From Psychrobacter immobilis (lineage in GTDB: Bacteria > Pseudomonadota > Gammaproteobacteria > Pseudomonadales > Moraxellaceae): a stretch of DNA of 64,000 nucleotides. The stretch is taken from positions 1 through 64,000 of the forward strand of contig NZ_CAJHAD010000008.1 in assembly GCF_904846285.1 (NCBI RefSeq), in the 5' to 3' direction. Made by a program: the position numbers and the translations under genes. A model generated the notes under the pieces. It searched no databases, was not told the DNA's origin, and saw only the letters and a program-made list of their open reading frames with translations. This document shows, in pieces, positions 43,456 to 52,685 of the stretch. How positions within the stretch are numbered: position 1 is the stretch's first letter; every line of letters starts with the position of its first letter.

Positions 43456-44355
43456 TTAAGTATACATCCCCAGGTACCAATTGACGATGTCTGAGCCGTA
43501 TAGTAACGCGATGATACCGGCAAGCGCGATATAAGGACCAAAGGCAAAAGGACGACTTTCTCCTTGTTTCTTCATCAGAATAAGCCCAACGATTGAACCA
43601 AGCAGTGACGACAGTAAAATAATTAACGGCAACATCATAGGTCCAAGCCAGGCACCTAACACCGCCAATAATTTAAAGTCGCCTTGTCCCATGCCATGTT
43701 TTTTAGTGATGACATAAAAGACTTTGACCACCACCCACAAAGACAAAAATCCGAGTAATAGCCCCCAGATAGATTGAGTAGGCGATACAAACCATCCCTG
43801 AGAGTTTACCGCCAAGCCTAATCCTGCTAAAGGAAAGGTTAGGCGGTCAGGCAATAGCTGGGTATCAAAGTCGATACCGGTTAATGCAACCAGCGTCCAG
43901 ACCAAAATCAGGGCAGATAATCCAGCGGCGTTGACGCCAAACTGATAAATGACCAAGATAGATAGTAGGGCTGTGACTAGCTCAACGATAGGATAACGCA
44001 ATCCTATAGAGGCTTTACAATCCGAGCAGCGCCCACGTAATACAAGCCAACTCATTAAAGGGATATTCTCATACCACTTTATTTTATGGGCGCAATGAGG
44101 ACAGCGTGAGGCAGGCGTGCTTAAGGTAATAGGGATATCAGTGGTGACAATGTTTGCCAGTGGCATCGTATGTTCACGCGGCATGTCCGCTTGCTCAGCC
44201 ATAAACTGGCTACACTCTTGTCGCCACGCCGCTATCATCATAAGCGGTATACGATGAATCACCACATTTAAAAAACTGCCAACACAAAGACCGAGTAGAC
44301 CAAATACGACTAAGGCAAGAGTCATATTTTCTTGTAATAACTGAATAAATTGCAT
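43456..44355 (-). CDS. pilD: Prepilin peptidase / N-methyltransferase
   Basis: An inner-membrane aspartyl protease that cleaves and N-methylates type IV pilins and pseudopilins. The cytoplasmic zinc-type tetracysteine is present (Cys85, Cys88, Cys110, Cys113, in CPHC and CSDC). The two catalytic aspartates lie in GIDFDTQLLPD (about 160-170) and GMGQGDFK (about 224-231). About seven or eight membrane helices are apparent. It follows pilC by 25 bp, clearly in one operon with pilB and pilC. Confidence 0.94.
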   Translation of the reverse strand: MQFIQLLQENMTLALVVFGLLGLCVGSFLNVVIHRIPLMMIAAWRQECSQFMAEQADMPREHTMPLANIVTTDIPITLSTPASRCPHCAHKIKWYENIPLMSWLVLRGRCSDCKASIGLRYPIVELVTALLSILVIYQFGVNAAGLSALILVWTLVALTGIDFDTQLLPDRLTFPLAGLGLAVNSQGWFVSPTQSIWGLLLGFLSLWVVVKVFYVITKKHGMGQGDFKLLAVLGAWLGPMMLPLIILLSSLLGSIVGLILMKKQGESRPFAFGPYIALAGIIALLYGSDIVNWYLGMYT

Positions 44356-44380
44356 GAAGTCGTTGTCCTTGTAGTAGATT

Positions 44381-45604
44381 TTAGCCTACTACTGCGCCCA
44401 TTTGGAAGATTGGTAAGTACATGGCTATCACTAAGCCGCCGACTAATACGCCTAGCACTGCCATAATCATAGGTTCCATTAAGCTAGTCAAACCATCAAC
44501 GGCGTTATCGACTTCATTTTCGTAATAGACCGCTACTTTATCGAGCATTTCTTCTAAGCTACCTGATTCTTCGCCGATACCAACCATTTGAATCGCCATA
44601 CTTGGAAATATATTGGTTGAACGTATAGAAAACTGCAATTGCTGACCGGTTGATACATCGTTTTTGATTTGCTGAATGGCATTGTAAAATACCACGTTAT
44701 TTGCTGCCCCAGCAGTAGAGTCTAAGGCATCAATAAGGGGTACACCAGCGGCAAAGGTCGTCGATAGCGTACGAGCAAAACGGGCGATAACCGCTTGATA
44801 AGCAATATTGCCGAATATCGGCGCTTTTAACACTGCACGGTCTAAAAAATCACGAAATTTCTTAGAGCGCTTTTTGGCTTCTGAAAACCCAATAATAGCA
44901 CCCCCGATGAGCACAATTAAAACAAACCACCATGCCTGCATCCACTCAGACATATTAACGACCATTTGAGTAAAGGCAGGTAACTCGGCACCAAAAGACT
45001 CAAATAAATCTGAGAATACTGGAACTACTTTAATCAGTAGAATCATAGTAACGATAATGGCTACTACAATAACTGCAATCGGATATTTCATTGCCTTTTT
45101 AATTTTAGCCTTGAGTAATTCACTTTTTTCTTTATAGGTAGCAACACGCTCTAACATAGTCTCAAGCGCACCTGATTGCTCACCAGAGTCGACGAGTGAA
45201 CAAAATAGGTCATCAAAGTAGCGTGGATGCTTACGTAATGCTGAAGCAAAGGTACCACCTGCTTCAATATCAGCTTTTATTTGTAAGACTAAGTCTTTCA
45301 TACTGGGGTTATCAAGTGAGTCGGCAACAATTTCAAAAGACTGGGTCAGTGGCACACCGGCTTTCATCATCGTTGCCAATTGACGGGCAAAGATAGCAAT
45401 ATCAATAGGCTTGATAGACTTTTTAAAGGTATATAAAGGTTTGGGCTTTTTCTTGATGCCTTTAATTGTGATACCTTGTTTGCGTAAAGTGGCTTTTGCC
45501 AGCTCCAAGCTACGACTGGTCGTTTCGCCTTTCACTTTTTGTCCGCGCCGGTTCACCCCATCATAGACAAAGTCTAACAGCATGTCGGTTTTAGCTTTTG
45601 CCAT
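44381..45604 (-). CDS. pilC: Type IV pilus inner-membrane platform protein PilC
   Basis: The platform protein that links the assembly ATPase PilB to the growing pilus. It has 407 residues with two T2SSF domains (about 70-193 and 275-397), each followed by hydrophobic helices, and FARQLATMMKAGVPLTQSF (about 74-92), typical of the family. ESGSLEEMLDKVAVYYENEVD (about 345-365, in outline) is in the second domain. I chose the ATG at 45604 (MAKAKTDMLL), with AAGGGT seven bases upstream; the frame continues further but has no ribosome site there. Confidence 0.94.
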   Translation of the reverse strand: MAKAKTDMLLDFVYDGVNRRGQKVKGETTSRSLELAKATLRKQGITIKGIKKKPKPLYTFKKSIKPIDIAIFARQLATMMKAGVPLTQSFEIVADSLDNPSMKDLVLQIKADIEAGGTFASALRKHPRYFDDLFCSLVDSGEQSGALETMLERVATYKEKSELLKAKIKKAMKYPIAVIVVAIIVTMILLIKVVPVFSDLFESFGAELPAFTQMVVNMSEWMQAWWFVLIVLIGGAIIGFSEAKKRSKKFRDFLDRAVLKAPIFGNIAYQAVIARFARTLSTTFAAGVPLIDALDSTAGAANNVVFYNAIQQIKNDVSTGQQLQFSIRSTNIFPSMAIQMVGIGEESGSLEEMLDKVAVYYENEVDNAVDGLTSLMEPMIMAVLGVLVGGLVIAMYLPIFQMGAVVG

Positions 45605-45803
45605 GTTAATACCCTTAAAGTTCTGTCTAATAGAGATGTTGCAATGCATACAAGTATGATCAATATTTCATATACTTTATTTAATTGCAAAAAGCCAGTA
45701 TATAACTGTTTTATATTTAAGTACATCTGTTAGATGATATTGCTAGTTTACAAAAGCACAGACTTAAAGTCATAAATAATTCATTTTTATATTCTCATAT
45801 TAG

Positions 45804-47513
45804 TTATTCAGAGGTCACGCGCATCATTTCTTGAATACTGGTTACCCCTTGTAGTACCTTTAAAACACCAGAGCGGCGTAAATCTCTAAAACCATTTTTT
45901 AGCGCCGCATCTTTAATATCTATCGCGTTACCATCTTCCATGATAATACGAGAGATATCAGGACTGACTTTCATCACTTCATAAATACCGACACGCCCTT
46001 TATAACCTTCACGGCATTCATTACAGCCGACTGGTTCATAAATGATATTATCTGGATTGTCTAAGTCAGCATCGTTAAAGCCCAGTTCAAGCAAGCTTTG
46101 GCGAGGGATATTAATGGGCTTTTTACAGTTTTTACATAAGCGCCGCGCCAACCGTTGAGCAATGACCAAGTTTACTGACGTTGCAATATTAAATGAGGCA
46201 ACACCCATATTGCGTAAGCGCGTTAAGGTCTCAGGTGCAGAGTTCGTATGCAGAGTTGATAGAACCATATGTCCCGTTTGAGCCGCTTTGATTGCAATTT
46301 CAGCCGTCTCTAGGTCACGAATCTCACCAACCATGACGATATCAGGATCTTGACGTAAGAATGACTTAAGCGCATTGGCAAAGGTTAAACCCACCTTCGG
46401 GTTGACGTTGACCTGATTGATACCTTCAAGGTTAATCTCAACCGGATCTTCGGCAGTGGAAATATTAGTTTCGCCAGTATTTAGTATATTAATACCCGTA
46501 TAAAGAGAGACAGTTTTACCAGAACCAGTGGGACCGGTAATAAGAAGCATACCTTGCGGCTTATGTAAGGCTTCTAAAAACATCTCTTTTTGGTCAGGCT
46601 CATAACCCAATGCTTCAATACCCAGCATGGCTGATGAGGGATCTAAGATACGTAAAACAAGCTTTTCGCCAAATAAAGTAGGTAAAGAGTTTACTCGGAA
46701 GTCGATGGCTTTATCTTTAGAGATTTTAAGCTTAATACGACCATCTTGCGGTATACGGCGCTCGGATATGTCCATTTGTGACATTACTTTTAAACGTGCC
46801 GCGATTTTACTGGCAAGCTGTACGGGTGGGTTGGCCATTTTTTGCATCACACCATCGACACGGAAACGCACGCGAAAGGTTTTCTCATAAGGTTCAAAAT
46901 GTAAGTCTGAGGCGCCCATACGAATGGCATCGACCAACATTTTATTGACAAACTTTACAACTGGCGCTTCATCGACACCGTCACTAAGCTTGGTCTCGCC
47001 TTCGTCTTCTTCGCTTTCGTTAAAGCCTACATTTAAGTCGCTATCAGAAAAGCTATCAAAGTTTTGCATGGTATCAGCGTAAAGGTTCTCAATACGCTTT
47101 TTTAGCTTGTCTTCTTCAACGACTACGGTTTCAATAGATAGCCGTGAGTTAAAGGCAATGGCGTCGATAGCATCAATACGGGTCGGGTCACTCAGCGCAA
47201 CAAATAAACGCTGCCCACGCTTAAACAGGGGTAAGGCGTTAAACTTACGCACGATTTTTTCATCGACCAAGTCTTTTGGTATGACGTCTGAGCTGAGCGC
47301 ATCAAGATCAAATAAAGGATCGCCAAAAGCTTGTGACAACATTTGTGCCAATTGATAGGCATTGGCAAGCTTGTGCTCGACCAAATAAGGCACTAACCCT
47401 ACTTGCTGTTGTTGTGATTCCGTTTGCGCAGTTTTCATATGCGCTTCGCTCACAATACCTTCGCTAATTAACTGCTGCGCTAAGCCGCCGTATTTACTGG
47501 CTGTAATAGACAT
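45804..47513 (-). CDS. pilB: Type IV pilus assembly ATPase PilB
   Basis: The hexameric extension motor of type IV pili. It has 569 residues from the ATG at 47513, which has GAGGT five bases upstream. The N-terminal MshEN-type domain (about 1-150) is followed by GASDLHFEPYE, Walker A GPTGSGKT (about 327-334), the Asp box, Walker B in DIVMVGEIRDLETAEIA and the His box TGHMVLSTLHTNSAPET. A zinc tetracysteine C-x-x-C...C-x-x-C (CKNC, CNEC) lies near the C-terminus. PilT/PilU retraction ATPases are not in the window, so only the assembly half of the system is visible. Confidence 0.96.
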   Translation of the reverse strand: MSITASKYGGLAQQLISEGIVSEAHMKTAQTESQQQQVGLVPYLVEHKLANAYQLAQMLSQAFGDPLFDLDALSSDVIPKDLVDEKIVRKFNALPLFKRGQRLFVALSDPTRIDAIDAIAFNSRLSIETVVVEEDKLKKRIENLYADTMQNFDSFSDSDLNVGFNESEEDEGETKLSDGVDEAPVVKFVNKMLVDAIRMGASDLHFEPYEKTFRVRFRVDGVMQKMANPPVQLASKIAARLKVMSQMDISERRIPQDGRIKLKISKDKAIDFRVNSLPTLFGEKLVLRILDPSSAMLGIEALGYEPDQKEMFLEALHKPQGMLLITGPTGSGKTVSLYTGINILNTGETNISTAEDPVEINLEGINQVNVNPKVGLTFANALKSFLRQDPDIVMVGEIRDLETAEIAIKAAQTGHMVLSTLHTNSAPETLTRLRNMGVASFNIATSVNLVIAQRLARRLCKNCKKPINIPRQSLLELGFNDADLDNPDNIIYEPVGCNECREGYKGRVGIYEVMKVSPDISRIIMEDGNAIDIKDAALKNGFRDLRRSGVLKVLQGVTSIQEMMRVTSE

Positions 47514-47955
47514 TAAGACCTCTCTTTGCTTGATACCAAATAGGCTGTATTTTTTAAACTGAATTTTATCGAAACCGTATAAACATCTATCTATATGATT
47601 AATAGCCAACGAGCGATTATAACTTATATAGTTATGTCTAATTAGCTAGTGCAAATCAGTTGCATCTAGCTTGTTGAAATTATTTATAGTCAACCATACA
47701 GATGATTGATTGTCTTGGTTTTAGTTTCTATGAATAGAATGATATAGGAATTTCTTAGAGTTAAAAGACTTTATATAGCGTATAAGACTGTTCATCTGCA
47801 AAAAATGTCGTTTTGACAAAAATACTATGCAAAATCAGTTCCAATTCTGAATGCATCATACTCTAGCAACGGACTATAGCACTTGGGAAATATTTGTTAT
47901 ACTTGCGCGAATATGAGCCATATTGGCAGCAATAGATAAGACAAGGTATATAAGT
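47514..47955. other. Gene-free divergent region pilB / tpiA
   Basis: About 440 bp with divergent promoters. It contains the extended -10 candidate for tpiA at 47895-47903. No open frame is supported. Confidence 0.5.
47895..47903 (+). promoter_or_regulatory. Extended -10 promoter candidate for tpiA
   Basis: TGTTATACT fits the extended -10 form TGnTATAMT and lies 52 bp ahead of the tpiA ATG. A -35 element is not evident, as is usual for this promoter type. Confidence 0.45.
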
Positions 47956-48756
47956 ATGCAAGCTTGGGTAATTGGAAATTGGAAGCAGAATCCAGCAACG
48001 AGCCATGACGTCAATGCGCTACTAGACGACCTATTAACTGCCGTTAGCACCAAAGAGCAGTCTGATATCGCTGGTTGTCAATTGATGGTCGCACCAAGTT
48101 TTATTCATTTAACGGCTGTCAGTGAGCGTCTAAAGGGCAGTTCAATACTTAGCGCCGCCCAAGACATTGGTGCTCATAGTGCAAGCACAGGCGCTTATAC
48201 CGGCGATTGCTCAGCGCAGCAAATTGCAGATGCTGGCGCAACATGGACGATATTGGGTCACTCTGAGCGCCGCCAGTATCATCAAGAATCTCATGACTGC
48301 TTATTAAGCAAAATGACTCATGCGCTTACGCAAAACCTAGGCGTGGTATTTTGTATTGGCGAAACCCAAGCGCAGTACGATGCGAAAAAAACGCTTGCAG
48401 TCATTGATGAGCAATTAGCTGTTATTAAGGACTTACTTGCGCAAAAACCCGAACTTATTGCAGGTTTATCAGAGCGTTTAATTGTCGCTTATGAGCCAGT
48501 TTGGGCGATTGGTACTGGTAAAGTACCAACCGTGGCAGAGGTGAGTGCGACGCATCAGCATATTAAGCAAACGCTTGCCAGCTTTAATGATGCATTAGAA
48601 AACATGACTGTTTTATATGGTGGTAGCGTCAATGCCGACAACGCCGATAGCTTTGCCGCCGATAGCATGATTGATGGCGCATTGGTTGGCGGCGCATCAT
48701 TAAAAGCAGAAAGCTTTTTAGCTATTGCCGAGGCCTTTAGCCGTGCTATGGCTTAA
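47956..48756 (+). CDS. tpiA: Triose-phosphate isomerase
   Basis: Interconverts dihydroxyacetone phosphate and glyceraldehyde-3-phosphate in central metabolism. Signature parts are GNWKQN (start, substrate Asn/Lys), GHSERR (about 96-101, catalytic His), [13 protein letters not shown] (about 177-189, catalytic Glu and loop 6) and LYGGSVN (about 218-224, phosphate binding). The ATG at 47956 gives [12 protein letters not shown] and 266 residues, with AAGG nine bases upstream; an upstream in-frame codon would add 11 residues of leader. tpiA-secG-tRNA-Leu is a well-conserved gammaproteobacterial arrangement. Confidence 0.96.
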   Translation: MQAWVIGNWKQNPATSHDVNALLDDLLTAVSTKEQSDIAGCQLMVAPSFIHLTAVSERLKGSSILSAAQDIGAHSASTGAYTGDCSAQQIADAGATWTILGHSERRQYHQESHDCLLSKMTHALTQNLGVVFCIGETQAQYDAKKTLAVIDEQLAVIKDLLAQKPELIAGLSERLIVAYEPVWAIGTGKVPTVAEVSATHQHIKQTLASFNDALENMTVLYGGSVNADNADSFAADSMIDGALVGGASLKAESFLAIAEAFSRAMA

Positions 48757-49012
48757 TAAAATCAGATAAAACAGCCGTTTAATAAATACTGAATGGCTAC
48801 TTTATTCAAAAAATGTCTTTAGCAGTTGGTAAAAGTGGCTTTAACAGTGCCCTTGCAATCGTGTACAATGCGCCTTATTTATATAATCGCTTTGTTTATA
48901 CAACTGGTTTGCAATATTAGATGTCAATTGTTAAACATCACTCATTTTTACTATTAATCCCTACGATTTATTTTTCGTTATCAGTCGTCATTACGCGGCA
49001 AAAGAGGCCACC

Positions 49013-49321
49013 ATGTTTACGTTTATATTAGCCCTGCACATTATCGTGGCGATTGCCATGATTGGCTTGATTTTGATACAGCATGGTAAAGGGGCAGATG
49101 CTGGGGCTTCTTTTGGGGCTGGCTCATCGGGCACAGTATTTGGCGCCGCAGGGACTGCAAACTTTCTAACGCGTGCGACCGCCGTATTAACGGTGATATT
49201 TTTTATCACCAGTATGACGCTTGCCGTGCATGCGCGTAAACAAGCAGAAGATCAATTCCGTTTAGATGCACCAGTTTCAGCACCACAAACGCCACGCCCT
49301 TTGACACAAAATCCTCAGTAG
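49013..49321 (+). CDS. secG: Preprotein translocase subunit SecG
   Basis: A small accessory subunit of the SecYEG channel that assists SecA-driven export. Two membrane helices (about 2-21 and 56-75) flank the conserved IQHGKGADAGASFGAGSSGTVFG loop (outlined), the family hallmark. The start MFTFILALHIIVAIAMIGLIL is typical. Its 102 residues end in a Pro/Gln-rich hydrophilic tail. tpiA lies upstream and tRNA-Leu(GAG) downstream, as in many relatives. Confidence 0.94.
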   Translation: MFTFILALHIIVAIAMIGLILIQHGKGADAGASFGAGSSGTVFGAAGTANFLTRATAVLTVIFFITSMTLAVHARKQAEDQFRLDAPVSAPQTPRPLTQNPQ

Positions 49322-49522
49322 CTGTTTTCAGTAGTTATTTATCGTTCATAATTAATATTTTTAATAACGGTTAATAGCTACCTATTAATAGATGACAAAG
49401 AAAAGCGCTTTGATTGAATGGCTTTTGTTACAGGCAGTACTTGCTATTTTAAGCGCTTAGTCTTACAATGCTTCTCTGTTTTTAGCAGTCTTTAACCTTC
49501 GATGCCTTCCTTAAGCATCCGT

Positions 49523-49528
49523 TATAAT
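49523..49528 (+). promoter_or_regulatory. Candidate -10 element of tRNA-Leu
   Basis: TATAAT followed by GGGTTG, 36 bp before the tRNA 5' end. The -35 element is weak. The G-rich discriminator would suit growth-rate control of a stable RNA gene (inference). Confidence 0.4.
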
Positions 49529-49564
49529 GGGTTGAAACTCAATAAACAGCGTAGTGAGAAAGAT

Positions 49565-49649
49565 GCGATTGTGGTGGAATTGGTAGACACGCCATCTTGA
49601 GGGGGTGGTGGCGCAAGCTGTGGGGGTTCAAGTCCCCCCAATCGCACCA
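49565..49649 (+). tRNA. tRNA-Leu(GAG)
   Basis: 85 nt with encoded CCA. The acceptor stem GCGATTG pairs with CAATCGC. The D arm has TGGTAGACAC, the anticodon GAG (49599-49601) is in loop CTTGAGG, a long class II variable arm (GGTGGCGCAAGCTGT region) is present, and the T arm is GGGGGTTCAAGTCCCCC. It reads CUC/CUU leucine codons. It lies behind secG, as is common in gammaproteobacteria. Confidence 0.97.
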
Positions 49650-49738
49650 AGCTTTATCTGTACGATGTTTTACTTGAACGGTATAAGATTGGAATTATCG
49701 TCGGCAATACTTAATTTAGGATTTATTTAAAATAAGTA

Positions 49739-49767
49739 TTGACACTTCTATAAAACCTCCCTATAAT
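49739..49767 (+). promoter_or_regulatory. Consensus sigma-70 promoter of the initiator tRNA
   Basis: An exact TTGACA (49739-49744), 17-bp spacer and exact TATAAT (49762-49767), 16 bp before the tRNA start. A perfect promoter fits the high demand for initiator tRNA and shows that this tRNA is transcribed separately from tRNA-Leu. Confidence 0.9.
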
Positions 49768-49783
49768 ATGCGTTCTAGATTGA

Positions 49784-49860
<77 letters not shown>

Positions 49861-50350
49861 CTTTTTATACTGATGTTTTGCATACTAAATTTGTCAGTAA
49901 CGATTAGCCCACCATTATGTTTGTGGGTTTTTTTGTATCTGATGGTCGGTGTTATCGCGATATCTATCCTACTTATGCTAAGCTCTATTTCTATAGAGTA
50001 CGATGCTACTCGTTACTAACCATCATCTGCCGCGACTAGCGCGATGCTTGGTAAGCATATTATCCTTTATTTCTCACACCTTTATCGATAGTTCTGTTTT
50101 ATAAATAATAAAAGCATTGCATGGTTGAGCTTGATGTTTTTTATGCTCATCCTTATATAAAAGCACGAGTCTGAAACGTATCACATATATAGTTACGTTT
50201 TAAGAATAGAATAAAGATTATGGCTTAAGTATATTCTTGTCCATTAAGACAGCGATTAACAAATTTTGAACTTATAAAGGTTCGATGCATAAAATTAAAA
50301 ACACTTAACTCGGTACGCTCGAGAAGTGAATAGGAAAAGATAAATAGATT
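49861..50350. other. Gene-free gap between tRNA-fMet and rimP
   Basis: About 490 bp. It contains the tRNA terminator (49908-49934) and then AT-rich sequence that should hold the promoter and leader of the rimP-nusA-infB operon. No coding frame is supported. Confidence 0.5.
49908..49934 (+). terminator. Intrinsic terminator after tRNA-fMet
   Basis: GCCCAC and GTGGGT form a stem around CATTATGTTT, followed by TTTTTTT. Confidence 0.75.
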
Positions 50351-50851
50351 ATGAAGCTTTCGACAAAAGTTACAGAACTGACCAATATTATTGCTCCTGC
50401 TGTCGCGGCTTGCGATGTTGCGCTATGGGGTATAGAGTTTGCGCCACAAGGTAATCGCTCTTTGTTACGCATTTATATTGAGGCATTGCCAGAAGATCAA
50501 GCCCAAGATAAGCAAGTAACGATTGAGAACTGTGCCGCAGTGAATCATCAAGTGAGCGGTATTCTTGAGGTCCATGATCCGATTGCTGGCGAGTTTATTT
50601 TAGAAGTCTCGTCACCGGGTTTTGACCGTGCATTCTTCTCTGATGAGCAAATGCATGGTTATGTGGGTCAAACAGTGAGCTTACGTTTGATACAAGCGAT
50701 TGGTGAAGGCGATAAAAAACGCCGCAAAGCAACCGGTACTTTAGACAGTATCGATGCGACCACATTAAAACTGACTGCTAGCGATGGTGAGCAGTTTGAG
50801 ATTGCATTAAGTAATATTGATAAAGCCAACCTGATTTATGAAGATGCTTAG
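50351..50851 (+). CDS. rimP: Ribosome maturation factor RimP
   Basis: Assists maturation of the 30S subunit. Its 166 residues have the two-domain RimP plan: an N-terminal alpha/beta domain with LWGIEFAPQGNRSLLRIYIE (about 25-44), the conserved DPIAGEFILEVSSPGFDRAFF (about 77-97, in outline; EVSSPG is diagnostic), and a C-terminal SH3-like domain (about 100-166). It is the first gene of rimP-nusA-infB, the conserved operon order. Confidence 0.95.
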   Translation: MKLSTKVTELTNIIAPAVAACDVALWGIEFAPQGNRSLLRIYIEALPEDQAQDKQVTIENCAAVNHQVSGILEVHDPIAGEFILEVSSPGFDRAFFSDEQMHGYVGQTVSLRLIQAIGEGDKKRRKATGTLDSIDATTLKLTASDGEQFEIALSNIDKANLIYEDA

Positions 50852-51038
50852 TCTTAAAGATTGGTTTTAAAGAAAATGCATTGTTCTAAACTAATTTTAA
50901 AACAGCTTTTCTTAAAAAAGCTTTCCTATAAGTCGGTATTTTAATCTCCAAACAGCTTATGGCTGACGGTGAAAATATAACGTCAACACACTAACGATAA
51001 AATTTAAGTCAATTATAAAACGATAGGACAGGTATAGC

Positions 51039-52523
51039 ATGAGTCGTGAAATCTTAACGGTAGTAGAAACTGTCAGTAATGAAAAGGGCTTAAATCCTGA
51101 AGATATCTTTGAAGCAATCGAAGATGCTTTGGTGGTATCCACTAAGAAAAAAGTATATACCGATCAGCCGGAAGTAGAAGTGCGGGTGTCAATCGACCGC
51201 GCAACCGGTGATTACGATACTTATCGTTACTGGACAGTGGTTGCAGATGAAGACCATGAGATGCCTGCGTGTCAGCTGGCGATTACTGATCTTGACCAAG
51301 ATGAATGGTCAATTGGTGATATCAAAGAAGAGCAGATCGAATCGATTGAATTTGGTCGTATTGCTGCCACTCAAGCCAAACAAGTCATCATCCAAAAAAT
51401 TCGTGAAGCGGAACGCAATTTAGTAGCAGACGCGTTTGAGCCACGTGTTGGCGAGATGATGTATGGCGAAGTCAAAAAACAGACTCGTGATGGTTTTATC
51501 ATTGATTTAGGCGATAACGCTGAAGGTTATTTGTCACGTGACCAGATGTTGCCACGTGAGCAATTACGCGCAAAATCGCGTATCAATGCCATTTTATATC
51601 ATGTTAACCGTGAAAATCGCGGTGCCCAGTTATTGTTGTCACGTACCCATCCTGAAATGCTCTCAGCTTTAATGCAAAAAGAAGTGCCTGAGATTGCAGA
51701 ACAAATTATTGAAATTCGTAACGTGGCTCGCTTGCCGGGTACGCGTGCTAAAATAGCCGTGAAGACCAACGACCATCGTATCGATCCAGTTGGCGCTTGT
51801 ATCGGTATGCGCGGTACGCGTATCCAAGCGGTACAGCAAGAGCTTGATGGCGAGCGTATTGACGTGGTGGTGTGGTCAGATGATCCTGCCCAATTTATCA
51901 TCAGCGCTTTAGAGCCAGCTGACGTTAGCAGTATTATTCTCGATGAAGATACTAAAACTGCGGATATTATCTTTAGCACCAATGATCAGTTGGCGCGCGC
52001 GATTGGCTCACAAGGTCAAAACGTACGCTTAGCCTCTGAGCTAACAGGCTATAAGCTAAACATGATGCTAGAAGAAGAATATCAGCAGCGTCAAGCAAAC
52101 GAATCGAAAGCCTTTATTGAATTATTCTATGAGCGTTTAGAAGTCGATAAAGACTTAGCACAAGCGCTTGTCGATATCGGTTTTACCAGTATTGAAGAAG
52201 TCGCTTATGTACCTGTCGAAACTTTCTATGATATTGAAGGGTTAGACGACGAAGCGATTGACATGATTCAAGAGCGTGCGAAAGAAGTTGTCATCGCTGA
52301 TGAATTGGTCAAACAACAGAACATGAAAGAGCCAAGTCAAGAACTACAAGATCTTGAAGGGATGACGGTCAGTTGGGCTTATAAAATGGCGCAAAAAGAC
52401 ATCATTACCGTAGATGACTTGGCAGAACAAGCCGTCTTCGATTTAGAAGATATCGAAGGTTTAGACTCTGAAACCGCAGGAAAACTCATCATGAAAGCTC
52501 GGGAATCTTGGTTCAATGAATAA
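51039..52523 (+). CDS. nusA: Transcription termination/antitermination protein NusA
   Basis: Binds RNA polymerase and controls pausing, termination and antitermination. The N-terminal polymerase-binding domain (1-130) includes EAIEDALVVSTKKK. The S1 domain (about 134-200) has GEVKKQTRDGFIIDLGDNAEG (outlined), and two KH domains (about 200-345) include VGACIGMRGTRIQAVQQEL and AIGSQGQNVRLASELTGYK (GxxG motifs). The C-terminal acidic repeats AR1/AR2 (about 365-490) each contain a helix-hairpin-helix-like DLEGLDSETA pattern. Its 494 residues match E. coli NusA (495). It is the second gene of the rimP operon. Confidence 0.97.
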   Translation: MSREILTVVETVSNEKGLNPEDIFEAIEDALVVSTKKKVYTDQPEVEVRVSIDRATGDYDTYRYWTVVADEDHEMPACQLAITDLDQDEWSIGDIKEEQIESIEFGRIAATQAKQVIIQKIREAERNLVADAFEPRVGEMMYGEVKKQTRDGFIIDLGDNAEGYLSRDQMLPREQLRAKSRINAILYHVNRENRGAQLLLSRTHPEMLSALMQKEVPEIAEQIIEIRNVARLPGTRAKIAVKTNDHRIDPVGACIGMRGTRIQAVQQELDGERIDVVVWSDDPAQFIISALEPADVSSIILDEDTKTADIIFSTNDQLARAIGSQGQNVRLASELTGYKLNMMLEEEYQQRQANESKAFIELFYERLEVDKDLAQALVDIGFTSIEEVAYVPVETFYDIEGLDDEAIDMIQERAKEVVIADELVKQQNMKEPSQELQDLEGMTVSWAYKMAQKDIITVDDLAEQAVFDLEDIEGLDSETAGKLIMKARESWFNE

Positions 52524-52685
52524 GCGGTAACTGCATATCGCTGTCTTTTAGTGATATGCTATCGATAATAAGGGTTGGTGCGACGTAATATAGTCAAATG
52601 TAACACAAACCAGCCTTAACCCAATCATTTGTAGCCAACAACTGAATTGAACATATAGCAAATAATAGACAGTAGGTGATAATAA

